Shown: positions 1 to 10,899 of the stretch, one piece after another
Numbering within the stretch: position 1 is the first letter of the stretch
How the letters are laid out: each line of letters opens with the position of its first letter
NCBI GenBank assembly: GCA_041743835.1
Contig: JBGTLW010000221.1
Span: 1 to 14,334 of the forward strand
Direction: 5' to 3'
Source: JBGTLW01 sp041743835
GTDB lineage: Bacteria > Planctomycetota > Phycisphaerae > Phycisphaerales > Phycisphaeraceae
Length of the DNA: 14,334 nucleotides
Made by a program: the position numbers and the translations under genes
Notes under the pieces: model-generated
The model's database searches: none
The model's input: the letters and a program-made list of their open reading frames with translations, nothing else
Told to the model about the DNA's origin: nothing

Positions 1-79
1 CTGCCGGGACGCGGGGTTTCCGGGTTGCGGTTCGTGGGGGCTGCGCGTGCGTCGTGCCCGGCCTGCTGTGCGCGATGGC

Positions 80-3646
<3,567 letters not shown>

Positions 3647-3718
3647 GAGCGGCGTCGTGGGTGGGGGTGTGGGTGGCGGGTGAGGTGTCGCTGGCTCGCT
3701 ACGAGCAAAATTTCTGCG

Positions 3719-3746
3719 AGTTTAGCGGAAGCGCCCGTCACGGCAA
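3719..3746 (-). promoter_or_regulatory. Candidate sigma-70 promoter for carB
   Basis: On the minus strand TTGCCG (3741-3746) and TAAACT (3719-3724) are spaced by 16 bp, each matching 4 of 6 consensus bases. The predicted start would leave a leader of roughly 65 nt before the carB ATG. I see no attenuator-like hairpin with a T-run in that leader. The surrounding 3647-3847 spacer holds no gene. Confidence 0.35.
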
Positions 3747-3847
3747 CCCGCCCGGCCCGGCTGGCGCGATATCCCGGCCCCAGAGCCGCCCGAGGCGACA
3801 GGTTGCCAGCCGTGTGGTTGCCCGGGGTTCCTGGGGTTTACGCCGGT

Positions 3848-4672
3848 TTACTGCGGGTTGTCGCCTGCGGGTGCCTCGGGCTTGGCGTCGGGGTTGGCCT
3901 TTGGCTTCTCGACGGGGGTCAGGCGGATGGTGACCGGCGTGCGGACCTTGGGGATCACCGGGGTGTTCGCGTTCCAGGCCTGGTCGTCGTTGTCTTTGGT
4001 GACCTCGGTATCACGGGTCATGACCTCGTCGCCGAAGTTCACCAGCGACAGGACACTGCCGTTGGGGTCAGCCATGTAGATGCGTTTGCCCTCGAACTCC
4101 TCGAACCTTGACCCGACGAAGAGCCAGCGATTGCCCGCGAGCACCTTGCCGGTCTGCTGGTTGACCACCCATTGGTTGGCGTCCACGGTCTTGGCCTTGC
4201 CCTCGTGCTCGTAGATCAGCGTCACCGCGACCTGCGGCCCGGTGGGGGGGACCACCGTCACGCTGCGGTCGGGTTTGTGCTCCCACATCAACGGCTTGCC
4301 CGGCTCAAGACCCAGCAGCAGCAACGCAAGGTGGATGTCGCTGGGTTTCGCGCTGACGGTCAGGATCGATTCGTGCTCGCGCGTGCTTGGCGTACAGGCA
4401 AGCAGCTCCAGCCACTCCCCGTCACGAAGCACGACCACCGCCTCCAGATCCACATGCCCCGCCTCGCGGTCGATGACGATCCCCTTGAGACCCTTCCGGG
4501 CCTCGCCTTCCGCTGGCGCGTTGGGGGCTGCATCGGGGGCGGTTTCCGCAGGGGCATTTTCCGGGGTTGTTCCGGGGGCGGGCGGGGTGTCTTGGGCGTG
4601 GGTGGTTGCGATGGGCCAGCTCACCAGCAGGGTCAGGGCCAGCAACACGGTCAGGGGTCGGGTACGGTTCAT
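3848..4672 (-). CDS. Secreted YdjY-domain protein, function unknown
   Basis: A 274-residue protein that begins with a signal peptide: basic MNRTR, a hydrophobic stretch at about 7-23, and a likely cleavage site after THA near residue 26. A Pro/Ala/Glu-rich low-complexity linker follows (about 28-58). A conserved-looking core then begins around KGIVIDREAGHVDLEAVVVLRDGEWLEL and includes LLACTPSTREHESIL and the DIHLALLLLGLEPGKP segment, which I recognise as the YdjY-like domain common in planctomycete exported proteins. The tail is Pro/Lys-rich. The domain's biochemical role is unknown to me. An AAGGA Shine-Dalgarno lies about 6 nt before the ATG. The gene is upstream of carB on the same strand but separated by 201 bp, so co-regulation is uncertain. 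Its 77-bp upstream spacer is shared with the divergent 4750 gene. Confidence 0.85.
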   Translation of the reverse strand: MNRTRPLTVLLALTLLVSWPIATTHAQDTPPAPGTTPENAPAETAPDAAPNAPAEGEARKGLKGIVIDREAGHVDLEAVVVLRDGEWLELLACTPSTREHESILTVSAKPSDIHLALLLLGLEPGKPLMWEHKPDRSVTVVPPTGPQVAVTLIYEHEGKAKTVDANQWVVNQQTGKVLAGNRWLFVGSRFEEFEGKRIYMADPNGSVLSLVNFGDEVMTRDTEVTKDNDDQAWNANTPVIPKVRTPVTIRLTPVEKPKANPDAKPEAPAGDNPQ

Positions 4673-4749
4673 GGCTGATCCTTGTGTCTGAACGGTGGGG
4701 TTGTCGGTCCTATCATACCGGCCTCACGACCCCGGGAGCATTTTTTGCA

Positions 4750-5133
4750 ATGGATGAGACGACACTGCACCCCGATGAACTGGCCTGGGCCGTGCTGCTT
4801 GGCCGGTGGGTTGACTTTGCCCGCAGCGCGCTGGCTCTACCCGATGATGCGGAGGGCCGACGGCTGCGCGATTCGGTGGGCGACATCATCCAGTTGCAGG
4901 CGGTGTGGTTCGCGTTGCAGCACCTGGATGAGTTGGAGCCGGGGCAACGCGCGCTGGGCGTGGATCGTGCCGCTGTGCTGGTGGAGAAGCACGCCGGTGC
5001 GTTGCAGGCCCGCTTCCGCGACCAGCCGATCCCCGCGCTGATTGCCGAGCTGATCGGCGATGCGGAGGGCCAGCTTGCCAGTGCTGCGGGCTCCACGGGT
5101 CGCGCAGCCGACCCCACATCGGATGAAGATTGA
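4750..5133 (+). CDS. Small acidic hypothetical protein
   Basis: 127 residues from the ATG at 4750 (MDETTLHPDELAWAVLLG). The reading frame is open further upstream, but that part runs backwards into the signal-peptide region of the divergent YdjY gene, so the internal ATG is preferred. I do not recognise a family. The composition is that of a soluble, mostly helical protein: Leu/Ala/Glu-rich, no Cys, no membrane segment, an amphipathic middle (residues about 45-75, IIQLQAVWFALQHLDELEPG) and an acidic disordered tail ending SDED. GGGAG sits about 15 nt upstream of the ATG, too far to be a convincing ribosome site. The gene stops 10 bp from the end of pdxJ, tail to tail. The competing minus-strand frame over 4713-5162 is Ser/Arg-rich and looks like a shadow. 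Confidence 0.7.
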   Translation: MDETTLHPDELAWAVLLGRWVDFARSALALPDDAEGRRLRDSVGDIIQLQAVWFALQHLDELEPGQRALGVDRAAVLVEKHAGALQARFRDQPIPALIAELIGDAEGQLASAAGSTGRAADPTSDED

Positions 5134-5143
5134 CGTGGTTGCG

Positions 5144-5908
5144 CTACGGGCTTTTCGCACACAGGGCAAGGTATGCCTTGACTGCGGGCTCGAGCCCGAT
5201 GTTGAGCGCATCGGCGATCAGCGCGTGGCCGATGCTCACCTCGTCGATGCCGGGGATCGTGGCGAACTGCCCGAGGTTGTGCAGGTCCAGGTCGTGGCCA
5301 GCGTTGACGCCCAGCCCCAATTCGCGTGCCGCCTGCGCTGCGACACGGTAGGTCTGGAAGACGCGCTCGGCGCTGTCCCCGCCGCGCGCACAGGCCTTGG
5401 CGTAACCCTCGGTGTAGAGCTCGATGCGGTCTGCGCCGGTCTCGGGCACGCGCTCGATCTGCCCGAGGTCCGGGTCCATGAACAGGCTCACCCGGCAGCC
5501 GATGGTGTGCAGCACTCCGACCATCTTCTTTAGATCATCCATCGAAGCGCGGACATCCCAGCCGTGGTCCGACGTGGTTTGGCCGGGCTTGTCCGGCACA
5601 AGCGTCGCCTGGTGGGGCCGCACCCGTCGCAAGATGGGCATGAGGTGGTCGCCCAGCGATAAATCGAACGGGTTGCCCTCGATGTTCAGCTCGATGCCCC
5701 GGCCCGCGTACTCGGTGTCGATGAGCTTGCGGAGGTCATCGCAGTCGAAAGGCAGGATGTGCCGCTGGTCCGGCCGGGGGTGGACGGTGATGCCGTGCGC
5801 CCCGGCTTGCAGGCAGACCCGTGCCGCATCCACCACGCTGGGCACCAGCCCGCCCCGGCTATTGCGCAGCAACGCCACCTTGTTCACGTTGACCGAGAGC
5901 TTGGGCAT
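5144..5908 (-). CDS. pdxJ: Pyridoxine 5'-phosphate synthase
   Basis: Condenses 1-deoxyxylulose 5-phosphate with 3-amino-2-oxopropyl phosphate to pyridoxine 5'-phosphate, the last ring-forming step of the DXP-dependent vitamin B6 route. It is a 254-residue TIM-barrel protein of normal length. Visible family signatures: LSVNVNKVALLRNSRGG at the N-terminus, the HPRPDQRHI loop giving H43, R45 and H50, the ELNIEGNP strand with likely catalytic E73, TLVPDKPGQTTSDHGWD, and VNAGHDLDLHNL with H205. The ATG is preceded directly by a C-tract (GGGGGGTGGGGGG on the plus strand), with no Shine-Dalgarno. It lies downstream of the VOC gene on the same strand with a 72-bp gap containing a palindromic element, so it may be part of the same transcript. 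Confidence 0.97.
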   Translation of the reverse strand: MPKLSVNVNKVALLRNSRGGLVPSVVDAARVCLQAGAHGITVHPRPDQRHILPFDCDDLRKLIDTEYAGRGIELNIEGNPFDLSLGDHLMPILRRVRPHQATLVPDKPGQTTSDHGWDVRASMDDLKKMVGVLHTIGCRVSLFMDPDLGQIERVPETGADRIELYTEGYAKACARGGDSAERVFQTYRVAAQAARELGLGVNAGHDLDLHNLGQFATIPGIDEVSIGHALIADALNIGLEPAVKAYLALCAKSP

Positions 5909-5967
5909 GGGGGGTGGGGGGCGAAGACCGAGGGATGCGATCCCTCGGCTTTGGGGGGGTAGGGGGG
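5909..5967 (+). repeat. Paired G-tracts flanking a palindrome (possible G-quadruplex)
   Basis: Two pairs of plus-strand G-runs, 5909-5914 with 5916-5921 and 5953-5959 with 5962-5967, bracket the hairpin at 5928-5948. Four tracts of six or more G could form a quadruplex on the plus strand, which is the template strand for pdxJ. The first tract abuts the pdxJ start codon. Whether the structure forms is not shown by sequence alone. Confidence 0.5.
5928..5948 (+). repeat. Palindromic element copy 2, between VOC gene and pdxJ
   Basis: 9-bp arms CCGAGGGAT and ATCCCTCGG surround the loop GCG, followed by CTTT. It is the same core as the carB copy, with one loop base deleted and the outer left arm changed. 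It lies in the 72-bp gap between the VOC stop and the pdxJ start. On the transcribed strand there is no adequate U-run after the stem, so strong intrinsic termination is unlikely. Confidence 0.8.
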
Positions 5968-5980
5968 CGGTGTCGTGGAA

Positions 5981-6421
5981 TCAGGTCAGGGCGTTCTCGA
6001 AGAACTCCACCATCTCGCCGTCGGGGCCACGGAAGAACGCGATGCGCACGGGCACCGGCGTCGGGCGGGTGGGGATGGTGTTGGCGATATCCACATCGCG
6101 TGGCTCCATCGTGACCTGCATGCCCGCATCCCGCACGCGCTGGATCGCTGCGTCAACGCTGGTCGTACGGATCGCGAAGTGGAGGATGGCGTGCTCGTCG
6201 TCGGGAGAAGCGGGGGGCTGGTCCGGCCGCTCGAACAGTTCGAGGTAGTTGCCATCACCGGTGTCGAGCATGATGGCCCGCTTGGGTGCCTGGCCCCACG
6301 CGATGCCGGGCTTGAAGCCGAGCGTGTCGGTGTAGAAGGCCACCGAGAGATCGAAATCCCGCACGCGCACCGCCACGTGATGGAATCCGCCGCCGCCAAG
6401 GGTCAGATTGGTTTTTTGCAT
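5981..6421 (-). CDS. VOC (glyoxalase/extradiol dioxygenase fold) family protein
   Basis: 146 residues forming one vicinal-oxygen-chelate domain made of two paired beta-alpha-beta-beta-beta units. The first runs from FHHVAVRVRDFDLSVAFYTDTLGF to YLELFE, the second from ILHFAIRTTSVDAAIQRVRDAG to FFRGPDGEMVEFFE. Candidate metal ligands at the usual places are H14 or H15, E61, H81 and E139, so it is probably a metal-dependent enzyme. The substrate cannot be read from sequence: lactoylglutathione lyase-like, epimerase or resistance-type members share this pattern. The start ATG is 15-20 nt beyond the T-run of the sodA terminator, with no Shine-Dalgarno. CACAAT lies 7 nt upstream, so the transcript could be leaderless. 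It lies upstream of pdxJ on the same strand. Confidence 0.92.
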   Translation of the reverse strand: MQKTNLTLGGGGFHHVAVRVRDFDLSVAFYTDTLGFKPGIAWGQAPKRAIMLDTGDGNYLELFERPDQPPASPDDEHAILHFAIRTTSVDAAIQRVRDAGMQVTMEPRDVDIANTIPTRPTPVPVRIAFFRGPDGEMVEFFENALT

Positions 6422-6436
6422 AGGGGGTATTGTGAT

Positions 6437-6468
6437 AAAAAAGCCGACGGATCGCCATCCGTCGGCTT
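6437..6468 (-). terminator. Intrinsic terminator after sodA (palindromic element copy 3)
   Basis: On the minus strand, perfect 12-bp arms AAGCCGACGGAT and ATCCGTCGGCTT enclose the loop GGCG and are followed by a run of six T residues (complement of 6437-6442). This is a textbook intrinsic terminator 27 nt after the sodA stop codon. The same core and loop recur at 1824-1847 in carB and at 5928-5948. Relative to those copies one stem pair is changed on both sides. Confidence 0.9.
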
Positions 6469-6494
6469 CGTGTGAATGATTTTTGGGTGTCGGC

Positions 6495-7115
<621 letters not shown>

Positions 7116-7229
7116 GGGGGTCTCCAGAGAGCGGGGTGAAATGCCCTTGAGTGGGGCGGACTAGGGACGGACAAACGACATTACAAGCCCCAACCCGGCC
7201 CGAATTGCCTGATTACAGCTTAGCTCGTG

Positions 7230-7258
7230 AGTCTAAGCGTCCACAACCAGAGGGTCAA
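7230..7258 (-). promoter_or_regulatory. Candidate sodA promoter
   Basis: On the minus strand TTGACC (7253-7258) and TAGACT (7230-7235) are separated by exactly 17 bp. This would give a leader of about 110 nt before the sodA start. The -35 box matches 5 of 6 and the -10 box 4 of 6 consensus bases. Confidence 0.4.
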
Positions 7259-7521
7259 GGCAGCCCGAAAAAACGCTGGAAAACCTGCAACCCGCCAAGC
7301 ACCACCGCTGGCGTCACAACCGAACACAGGCACGAAAAATCATGGCACCCTCACGCTTGAATACACGCATAGATCGTTATGAAATAGATACCTATGAGCG
7401 TGATGCTCGGCGACTTGGCGCATACGGCACTAAAACAGGACGAAATCTTGCATACCCACCGGGTTTTTTGAAATAATTCCAAAGAGGACGTGGTGATTTT
7501 ACCGGACATGGTGGATTGTAC

Positions 7522-7549
7522 TTGACAAACCGTTCAAAACGCCCATAAT
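7522..7549 (+). promoter_or_regulatory. Sigma-70 promoter for the sigma factor gene
   Basis: TTGACA at 7522-7527 (6 of 6) and CATAAT at 7544-7549 (5 of 6) with a 16-bp spacer, in an AT-richer stretch. It is the best promoter match in the window. Transcription would begin near 7556, leaving a leader of about 78 nt before the ATG at 7634, where AAGGGG at 7622-7627 serves as ribosome site. Confidence 0.65.
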
Positions 7550-7633
7550 GTAACCAGACTAATAAAGGTCCGCTCACGTTAGGAGCCACCTTCACCATCA
7601 GGGAAACGTCAGGGTTCAGCAAAGGGGCAAAGC

Positions 7634-8629
7634 ATGACACAGCTCATCCATCCCAACTCGCCACTGGCTCAGACCCGACGGACCGGGGGTGTTCGCACCG
7701 CCCGCAGCCGTCGGCCACTCAGCGATGCGGATCAATCGGTCCTCCGGCAGGTGCTCGAAGGCAAGTACGAATACACCGCCAGCGAAGTCTTCGAACTCCC
7801 CCCCGACGAAGCCCAGCGCGTGGTCTTCGAGGAGCCCGAGCCCATCCCACAGCCGGACACCTCTTGGTACCACCCGGTGATGGACAACCTGTCCCCGGAC
7901 CGCACGCTCAAGAACGCGGGGTCTGTCCTGCTGTCCGCCAAGCAGGAGCGGGTGCTGTTCCGTCAGTACAACTACTGCCGACTGCGGGTGTGCGAGCTTA
8001 AGAGCACACTCAAGACACAGCCCGAGATCGACACCGACCTGGCTCGCCAACTCCTGGAATGGCACCGCAAGGCCGAGCTCTACCGCGACCAGATCGCCCG
8101 GATCAACCTCGCGCTGGTGCTGGCGATGGCCAAGCGGACCCGGCTCAACGAGATGGACTTCGCCGACATGATCAGCGAAGGGAACATGGCCCTGCTGCGT
8201 GCGATCGACAAGTTCGATGCGGAGCGCGGGTTCAAGTTCTCCACCTACGCCTGCCGCGCGATCCTCAAGGCCTTTAGCCGGGCGGGCATCAAGTTCACCA
8301 AGCACCGCAAGATGTTCCCCGCGGAGTTCGACCCCAAGCTCGAGCGCTCGGACTACATGCAGACCAAGCGGGCCGACCACGAAGACGACTGCGTCTCGGA
8401 GTTGGCCGACATCATCCGCAGCAACCGAGCCGACCTCTCCGATGTGGAAGTCGCGGTCGTCAAGCACCGCTTCGCTCTGCAGCGCGACGCGGAGGGCCAG
8501 GAAACCAAGACGCTGACACTCGAACAGGTCGGCCGGATCATCGGCGTAACCAAAGAACGCGTCCGCCAGATCCAGAACAAAGCACTGGACAAAATCCGCC
8601 TGACGCTCGAAGATGATTTCCTTGCATAA
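7634..8629 (+). CDS. Sigma-70 family RNA polymerase sigma factor, atypical
   Basis: 331 residues. The N-terminal part (about 1-95) is Arg/Pro-rich and then acidic, with no recognised domain. A helical segment at about 98-150 (SAKQERVLFRQYNYCRLRV onwards) may correspond to regions 1.2/2.1. Region 2 is clear at about 153-215: INLALVLAMAKR, then DFADMISEGNMALLRAIDKFDAERGFKFSTYA. Region 2.4 is unusual: CRAILKAFSRAG replaces the WWIRQAI-like sequence of primary sigma factors. Region 3 is short. Region 4 at about 266-325 has a helix-turn-helix, LTLEQVGRIIGVTKERVRQIQNKALDKIR. This supports an alternative or accessory sigma factor with altered -10 recognition (inference). It has its own promoter (7522-7549), an AAGGGG ribosome site and a terminator at 8788-8820, so it appears monocistronic. 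Family assignment is firm; subgroup and targets are unknown. Confidence 0.93.
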   Translation: MTQLIHPNSPLAQTRRTGGVRTARSRRPLSDADQSVLRQVLEGKYEYTASEVFELPPDEAQRVVFEEPEPIPQPDTSWYHPVMDNLSPDRTLKNAGSVLLSAKQERVLFRQYNYCRLRVCELKSTLKTQPEIDTDLARQLLEWHRKAELYRDQIARINLALVLAMAKRTRLNEMDFADMISEGNMALLRAIDKFDAERGFKFSTYACRAILKAFSRAGIKFTKHRKMFPAEFDPKLERSDYMQTKRADHEDDCVSELADIIRSNRADLSDVEVAVVKHRFALQRDAEGQETKTLTLEQVGRIIGVTKERVRQIQNKALDKIRLTLEDDFLA

Positions 8630-8637
8630 CCCCCCCG

Positions 8638-8660
8638 GGAAGCCCCGGAAGCCCCGGAAG
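8638..8660 (+). repeat. 9-bp tandem repeat GGAAGCCCC
   Basis: Units at 8638-8646 and 8647-8655 plus a partial unit to 8660, directly after the sigma factor stop codon. The same 9-mer is repeated at 14123-14142. Confidence 0.8.
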
Positions 8661-8787
8661 CGGGCAAAATGATTGCTGAGCGGGGGTCGTGGGTGTTTGT
8701 GGTCGGTTAAGAGATTTTTTTCAGGCAACCCAGAACCCGCCACGGCCTTGCCTCGTAACAGACCCAGACAACAAGCACTTTCTTGAG

Positions 8788-8820
8788 AGCCGTGGGCCAC
8801 CTCCTCCCACGGCTTTCTTT
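8788..8820 (+). terminator. Intrinsic terminator after the sigma factor gene
   Basis: Arms AGCCGTGGG (8788-8796) and CCCACGGCT (8806-8814) form a perfect 9-bp stem with a 9-nt loop, followed by TTCTTTT. It lies about 160 nt after the stop codon at 8629 and upstream of the LOG gene. Confidence 0.8.
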
Positions 8821-8856
8821 TGCGCCCCGCGCGCGTGGGCGATGCGACTCAATAGC

Positions 8857-8862
8857 TACAAT
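8857..8862 (+). promoter_or_regulatory. Candidate -10 box just before the LOG gene
   Basis: TACAAT (5 of 6) ends 9 nt before the ATG at 8872, so transcription would start almost at the start codon. No good -35 box is seen 16-18 bp upstream (only GC-rich sequence) and there is no Shine-Dalgarno. A leaderless transcript is possible. Confidence 0.3.
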
Positions 8863-8871
8863 GCCGCCCCT

Positions 8872-9657
8872 ATGAAAAACCAAGCGCCGCAGGACCCGGA
8901 AAACATCGACCCCCAACCCCGGGCCCTGCCTGTGTCGCATGACCTGACGCTGGCGCGTGAAACGTGGCGGTTGTTCCGGATCCTGTCGGAGTTTGTGGAT
9001 GGGTTTGAGGGCATGAGCCGTGTCGGGCCATCGATCTCGGTGTTCGGTTCCGCGCGGACCAAGCCCGACCACCCCAGCTATCAGGCGGCTCAGCATTGCG
9101 GGCGATTGATCTGCGAGTCGGGGTTCGGGGTGATCACCGGCGGGGGGCCGGGCATCATGGAGGCGGCCAACCGCGGGGCCTTCGAGTGTGGCGGGGCGTC
9201 GGTCGGGCTCAACATCATGCTGCCCCACGAGCAGGACCCCAATCCCTACCAGAACGTCGAGCTGATGTTCCGCTATTTCTTCGTCCGCAAAGTGATGTTC
9301 GTGAAGTACGCGACCGGGTTCATCATCTTCCCCGGCGGGTTCGGGACGATGGATGAGTTGTTCGAGTCGCTGACGCTGATCCAGACGCTGAAGATCGACC
9401 CGTTCCCCGTTGTGCTGGTCGGCCGGGACTACTGGGGCGGGCTGCTGGACTGGATCCGCAACACGATGCTGCATGAGTACGGCAACATCAGCCCCGAGGA
9501 CCTGGAGCTGTTCATGCTGACCGACTCGGTGGAGGAGGCGGTTGAGTATGTCAAGAGCCGGTTCAATTACGAGGTCTGGCAGCGCCAGGCCCAGCAGGCC
9601 ATCCCGCCCACGCCGTTGCAGTACCCCACGCGTCAGGGCGGGCCGGTGGAAGGCTGA
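8872..9657 (+). CDS. LOG family protein (nucleoside 5'-monophosphate phosphoribohydrolase type)
   Basis: 261 residues from the ATG at 8872. An in-frame ATG at 8842 would add ten residues that match nothing I know. The Rossmann-like core shows ISVFGSARTKPDHPSY (about 55-70), GGGPGIMEAANRGA (90-103) and PGGFGTMDELFE (154-165), the paired motifs of the LOG/TIGR00730 family formerly called lysine decarboxylase-like. Members hydrolyse the N-glycosidic bond of nucleoside monophosphates, including cytokinin ribotides in plants; bacterial roles may be nucleotide salvage or clean-up. The long N-terminal extension and MDE in place of the common MEE place it among the larger bacterial forms (inference). 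It follows the sigma factor terminator and is probably transcribed on its own. Confidence 0.93.
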   Translation: MKNQAPQDPENIDPQPRALPVSHDLTLARETWRLFRILSEFVDGFEGMSRVGPSISVFGSARTKPDHPSYQAAQHCGRLICESGFGVITGGGPGIMEAANRGAFECGGASVGLNIMLPHEQDPNPYQNVELMFRYFFVRKVMFVKYATGFIIFPGGFGTMDELFESLTLIQTLKIDPFPVVLVGRDYWGGLLDWIRNTMLHEYGNISPEDLELFMLTDSVEEAVEYVKSRFNYEVWQRQAQQAIPPTPLQYPTRQGGPVEG

Positions 9658-9756
9658 GTCGCGTCGGCATTTCTTGACGGGTCAGGCGCGGTTGCTAATG
9701 TGGCTGCCACGAGAAGCACTCAGGCACGATGAACCCCCTTGATTGACGAGCACCCT

Positions 9757-10866
9757 ATGAACCCTCTGCGTATCGGCGTGATCGGCTGCGGCAACATCTC
9801 CAAGGCTTACTTCACCAAGGCGAAGGAATTGCCCGCGATTCTGATCACCGCCTGTGCGGACCTGGACCCGGCCCGGGCCCGGGCCGCAGCCGAACAGCAC
9901 GGCATCCCGCACGCACTGAGCGTCGATGCGCTGCTCGCTTCGGATGAGGTCGATCTGGTGCTGAACCTGACGATCCCCGCGGCCCATGCGGAGGTGGCGC
10001 TCAAGGCGATTGCTGCGGGCAAGCACACCTATGCCGAGAAGCCCCTGGCGCTGAGCGTGGCGGAGGGCCGGAGCATCCTCGCGGCCGCGAAGGCCAAGGG
10101 CGTGCGTGTGGGTTGTGCGCCGGACACGTTCCTTGGCACAAGCCATCAGGCCTGCCGCCGCATTATTGAGGAAGGGCGGATCGGCCGCCCGGTCGCGGCG
10201 ACGGCTTTCATGCTCTGTGCCGGGCACGAGTCGTGGCACCCGGACCCCGAGTTCTACTACAAGCCCGGCGGCGGGCCGATGCTCGACATGGGGCCGTACT
10301 ACCTCACCGCGCTCATCAACCTGCTCGGCCCGATCACCCGCGTCAGCGGCGAGACCACCATCGCCATCAACCCCCGCACCATCACCTCCGAAAAGAAGCG
10401 AGGCCAGACCATCGACGTGGAAACCCCCGACCACGTCACCGGGAGCATGCGATTTGCCTCCGGCGTCATCGGGACCATCGTCACATCCTTCGCGTGCAGG
10501 GCCAGGACCTACGACGGCACAAACCCCATCACCATCTACGGCACAGAGGGCACGCTCAAAGTCCCCGACCCCAACGGATTTGAAGGCCCGATCTTCATCA
10601 GCACGCTCAGCGAACCGGAATACAAGCCCGTCGAGGTCGAGAAGACCTATCCCAACGGCCGATCACTGGGCCTGGCTGACATCGCCTATGCCCTGCGTGA
10701 CAACACCGCGCACCGTGCATCGGGTGAGTTGGCGCAGTCGGTGCTTGAGGCCATGCTTGGCTTCCTTGAGTCGGCCCGCACCGGCAAGCACATCGACATC
10801 ACCTCGGCGGTGCAACCAGAACCCCTGCCCACGGACCTCATCGAAGGCGTCGCGGTGGCGCGCTGA
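9757..10866 (+). CDS. Gfo/Idh/MocA family oxidoreductase
   Basis: 369 residues from the ATG at 9757, which places the dinucleotide-binding motif RIGVIGCGNIS at residues 5-15. A TTG 18 nt upstream is in frame but adds nothing family-like. The Rossmann domain ends with the AEKPLALSVAEG motif (EKP at 94-96), the usual NAD(P)-contacting segment. The C-terminal alpha/beta domain contains GGGPMLDMGPYYLTALINLLGP (from about 171), with D177 in the position typical of the catalytic region. Such enzymes oxidise or reduce sugars, inositols and related compounds; the substrate cannot be told. No signal peptide is seen, unlike many planctomycete Gfo/Idh proteins that carry a Tat signal. TTGACG at 9674-9679 with TAATGT at 9696-9701 is a weak promoter candidate. 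The gene converges on ispH with a 33-bp gap holding a CCACA/TGTGG hairpin. Confidence 0.94.
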   Translation: MNPLRIGVIGCGNISKAYFTKAKELPAILITACADLDPARARAAAEQHGIPHALSVDALLASDEVDLVLNLTIPAAHAEVALKAIAAGKHTYAEKPLALSVAEGRSILAAAKAKGVRVGCAPDTFLGTSHQACRRIIEEGRIGRPVAATAFMLCAGHESWHPDPEFYYKPGGGPMLDMGPYYLTALINLLGPITRVSGETTIAINPRTITSEKKRGQTIDVETPDHVTGSMRFASGVIGTIVTSFACRARTYDGTNPITIYGTEGTLKVPDPNGFEGPIFISTLSEPEYKPVEVEKTYPNGRSLGLADIAYALRDNTAHRASGELAQSVLEAMLGFLESARTGKHIDITSAVQPEPLPTDLIEGVAVAR

Positions 10867-10899
10867 GTGATGCGTGATCCACAAGCGACGCTGTGGGTA

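Larger units (their letters stand above)
7116..7633. other. 518-bp intergenic region between divergent sodA and sigma factor genes
   Basis: No convincing gene. The part from about 7200 to 7560 is visibly richer in A/T than the flanking coding DNA. It carries a candidate sodA promoter (7230-7258, minus), a good promoter for the sigma gene (7522-7549, plus) and a short stem ACCC/GGGT at 7454-7464 followed by a T-run, which might end a small transcript. Short reading frames here (for example minus 7392-7640) overlap the promoter and the start of the sigma gene and look spurious. Confidence 0.7.

Noticed and set aside
3742..3807. GGCAACC/GGTTGCC inverted repeat in the carB leader region
   Set aside because: Seven-bp arms about 50 nt apart in GC-rich DNA, without a terminator or known regulatory pattern; likely chance.
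7392..7640. 82-aa minus-strand frame in the intergenic region
   Set aside because: Overlaps the best promoter and the start of the sigma gene, has no ribosome site or recognisable motif, and its composition is unusual.
7616..8800. 394-aa minus-strand frame opposite the sigma factor
   Set aside because: Antisense to clear sigma-70 regions 2 and 4; no family-like motifs; it also spans the sigma gene terminator.
9739..9756. TTG start for the oxidoreductase
   Set aside because: Adds six residues before the ATG that precedes the standard Rossmann beta-strand; no ribosome site favours it.
10879..10896. CCACA/TGTGG hairpin between the oxidoreductase and ispH
   Set aside because: Could be a bidirectional terminator of converging genes, but the stem is short and there is no T-run on either strand.
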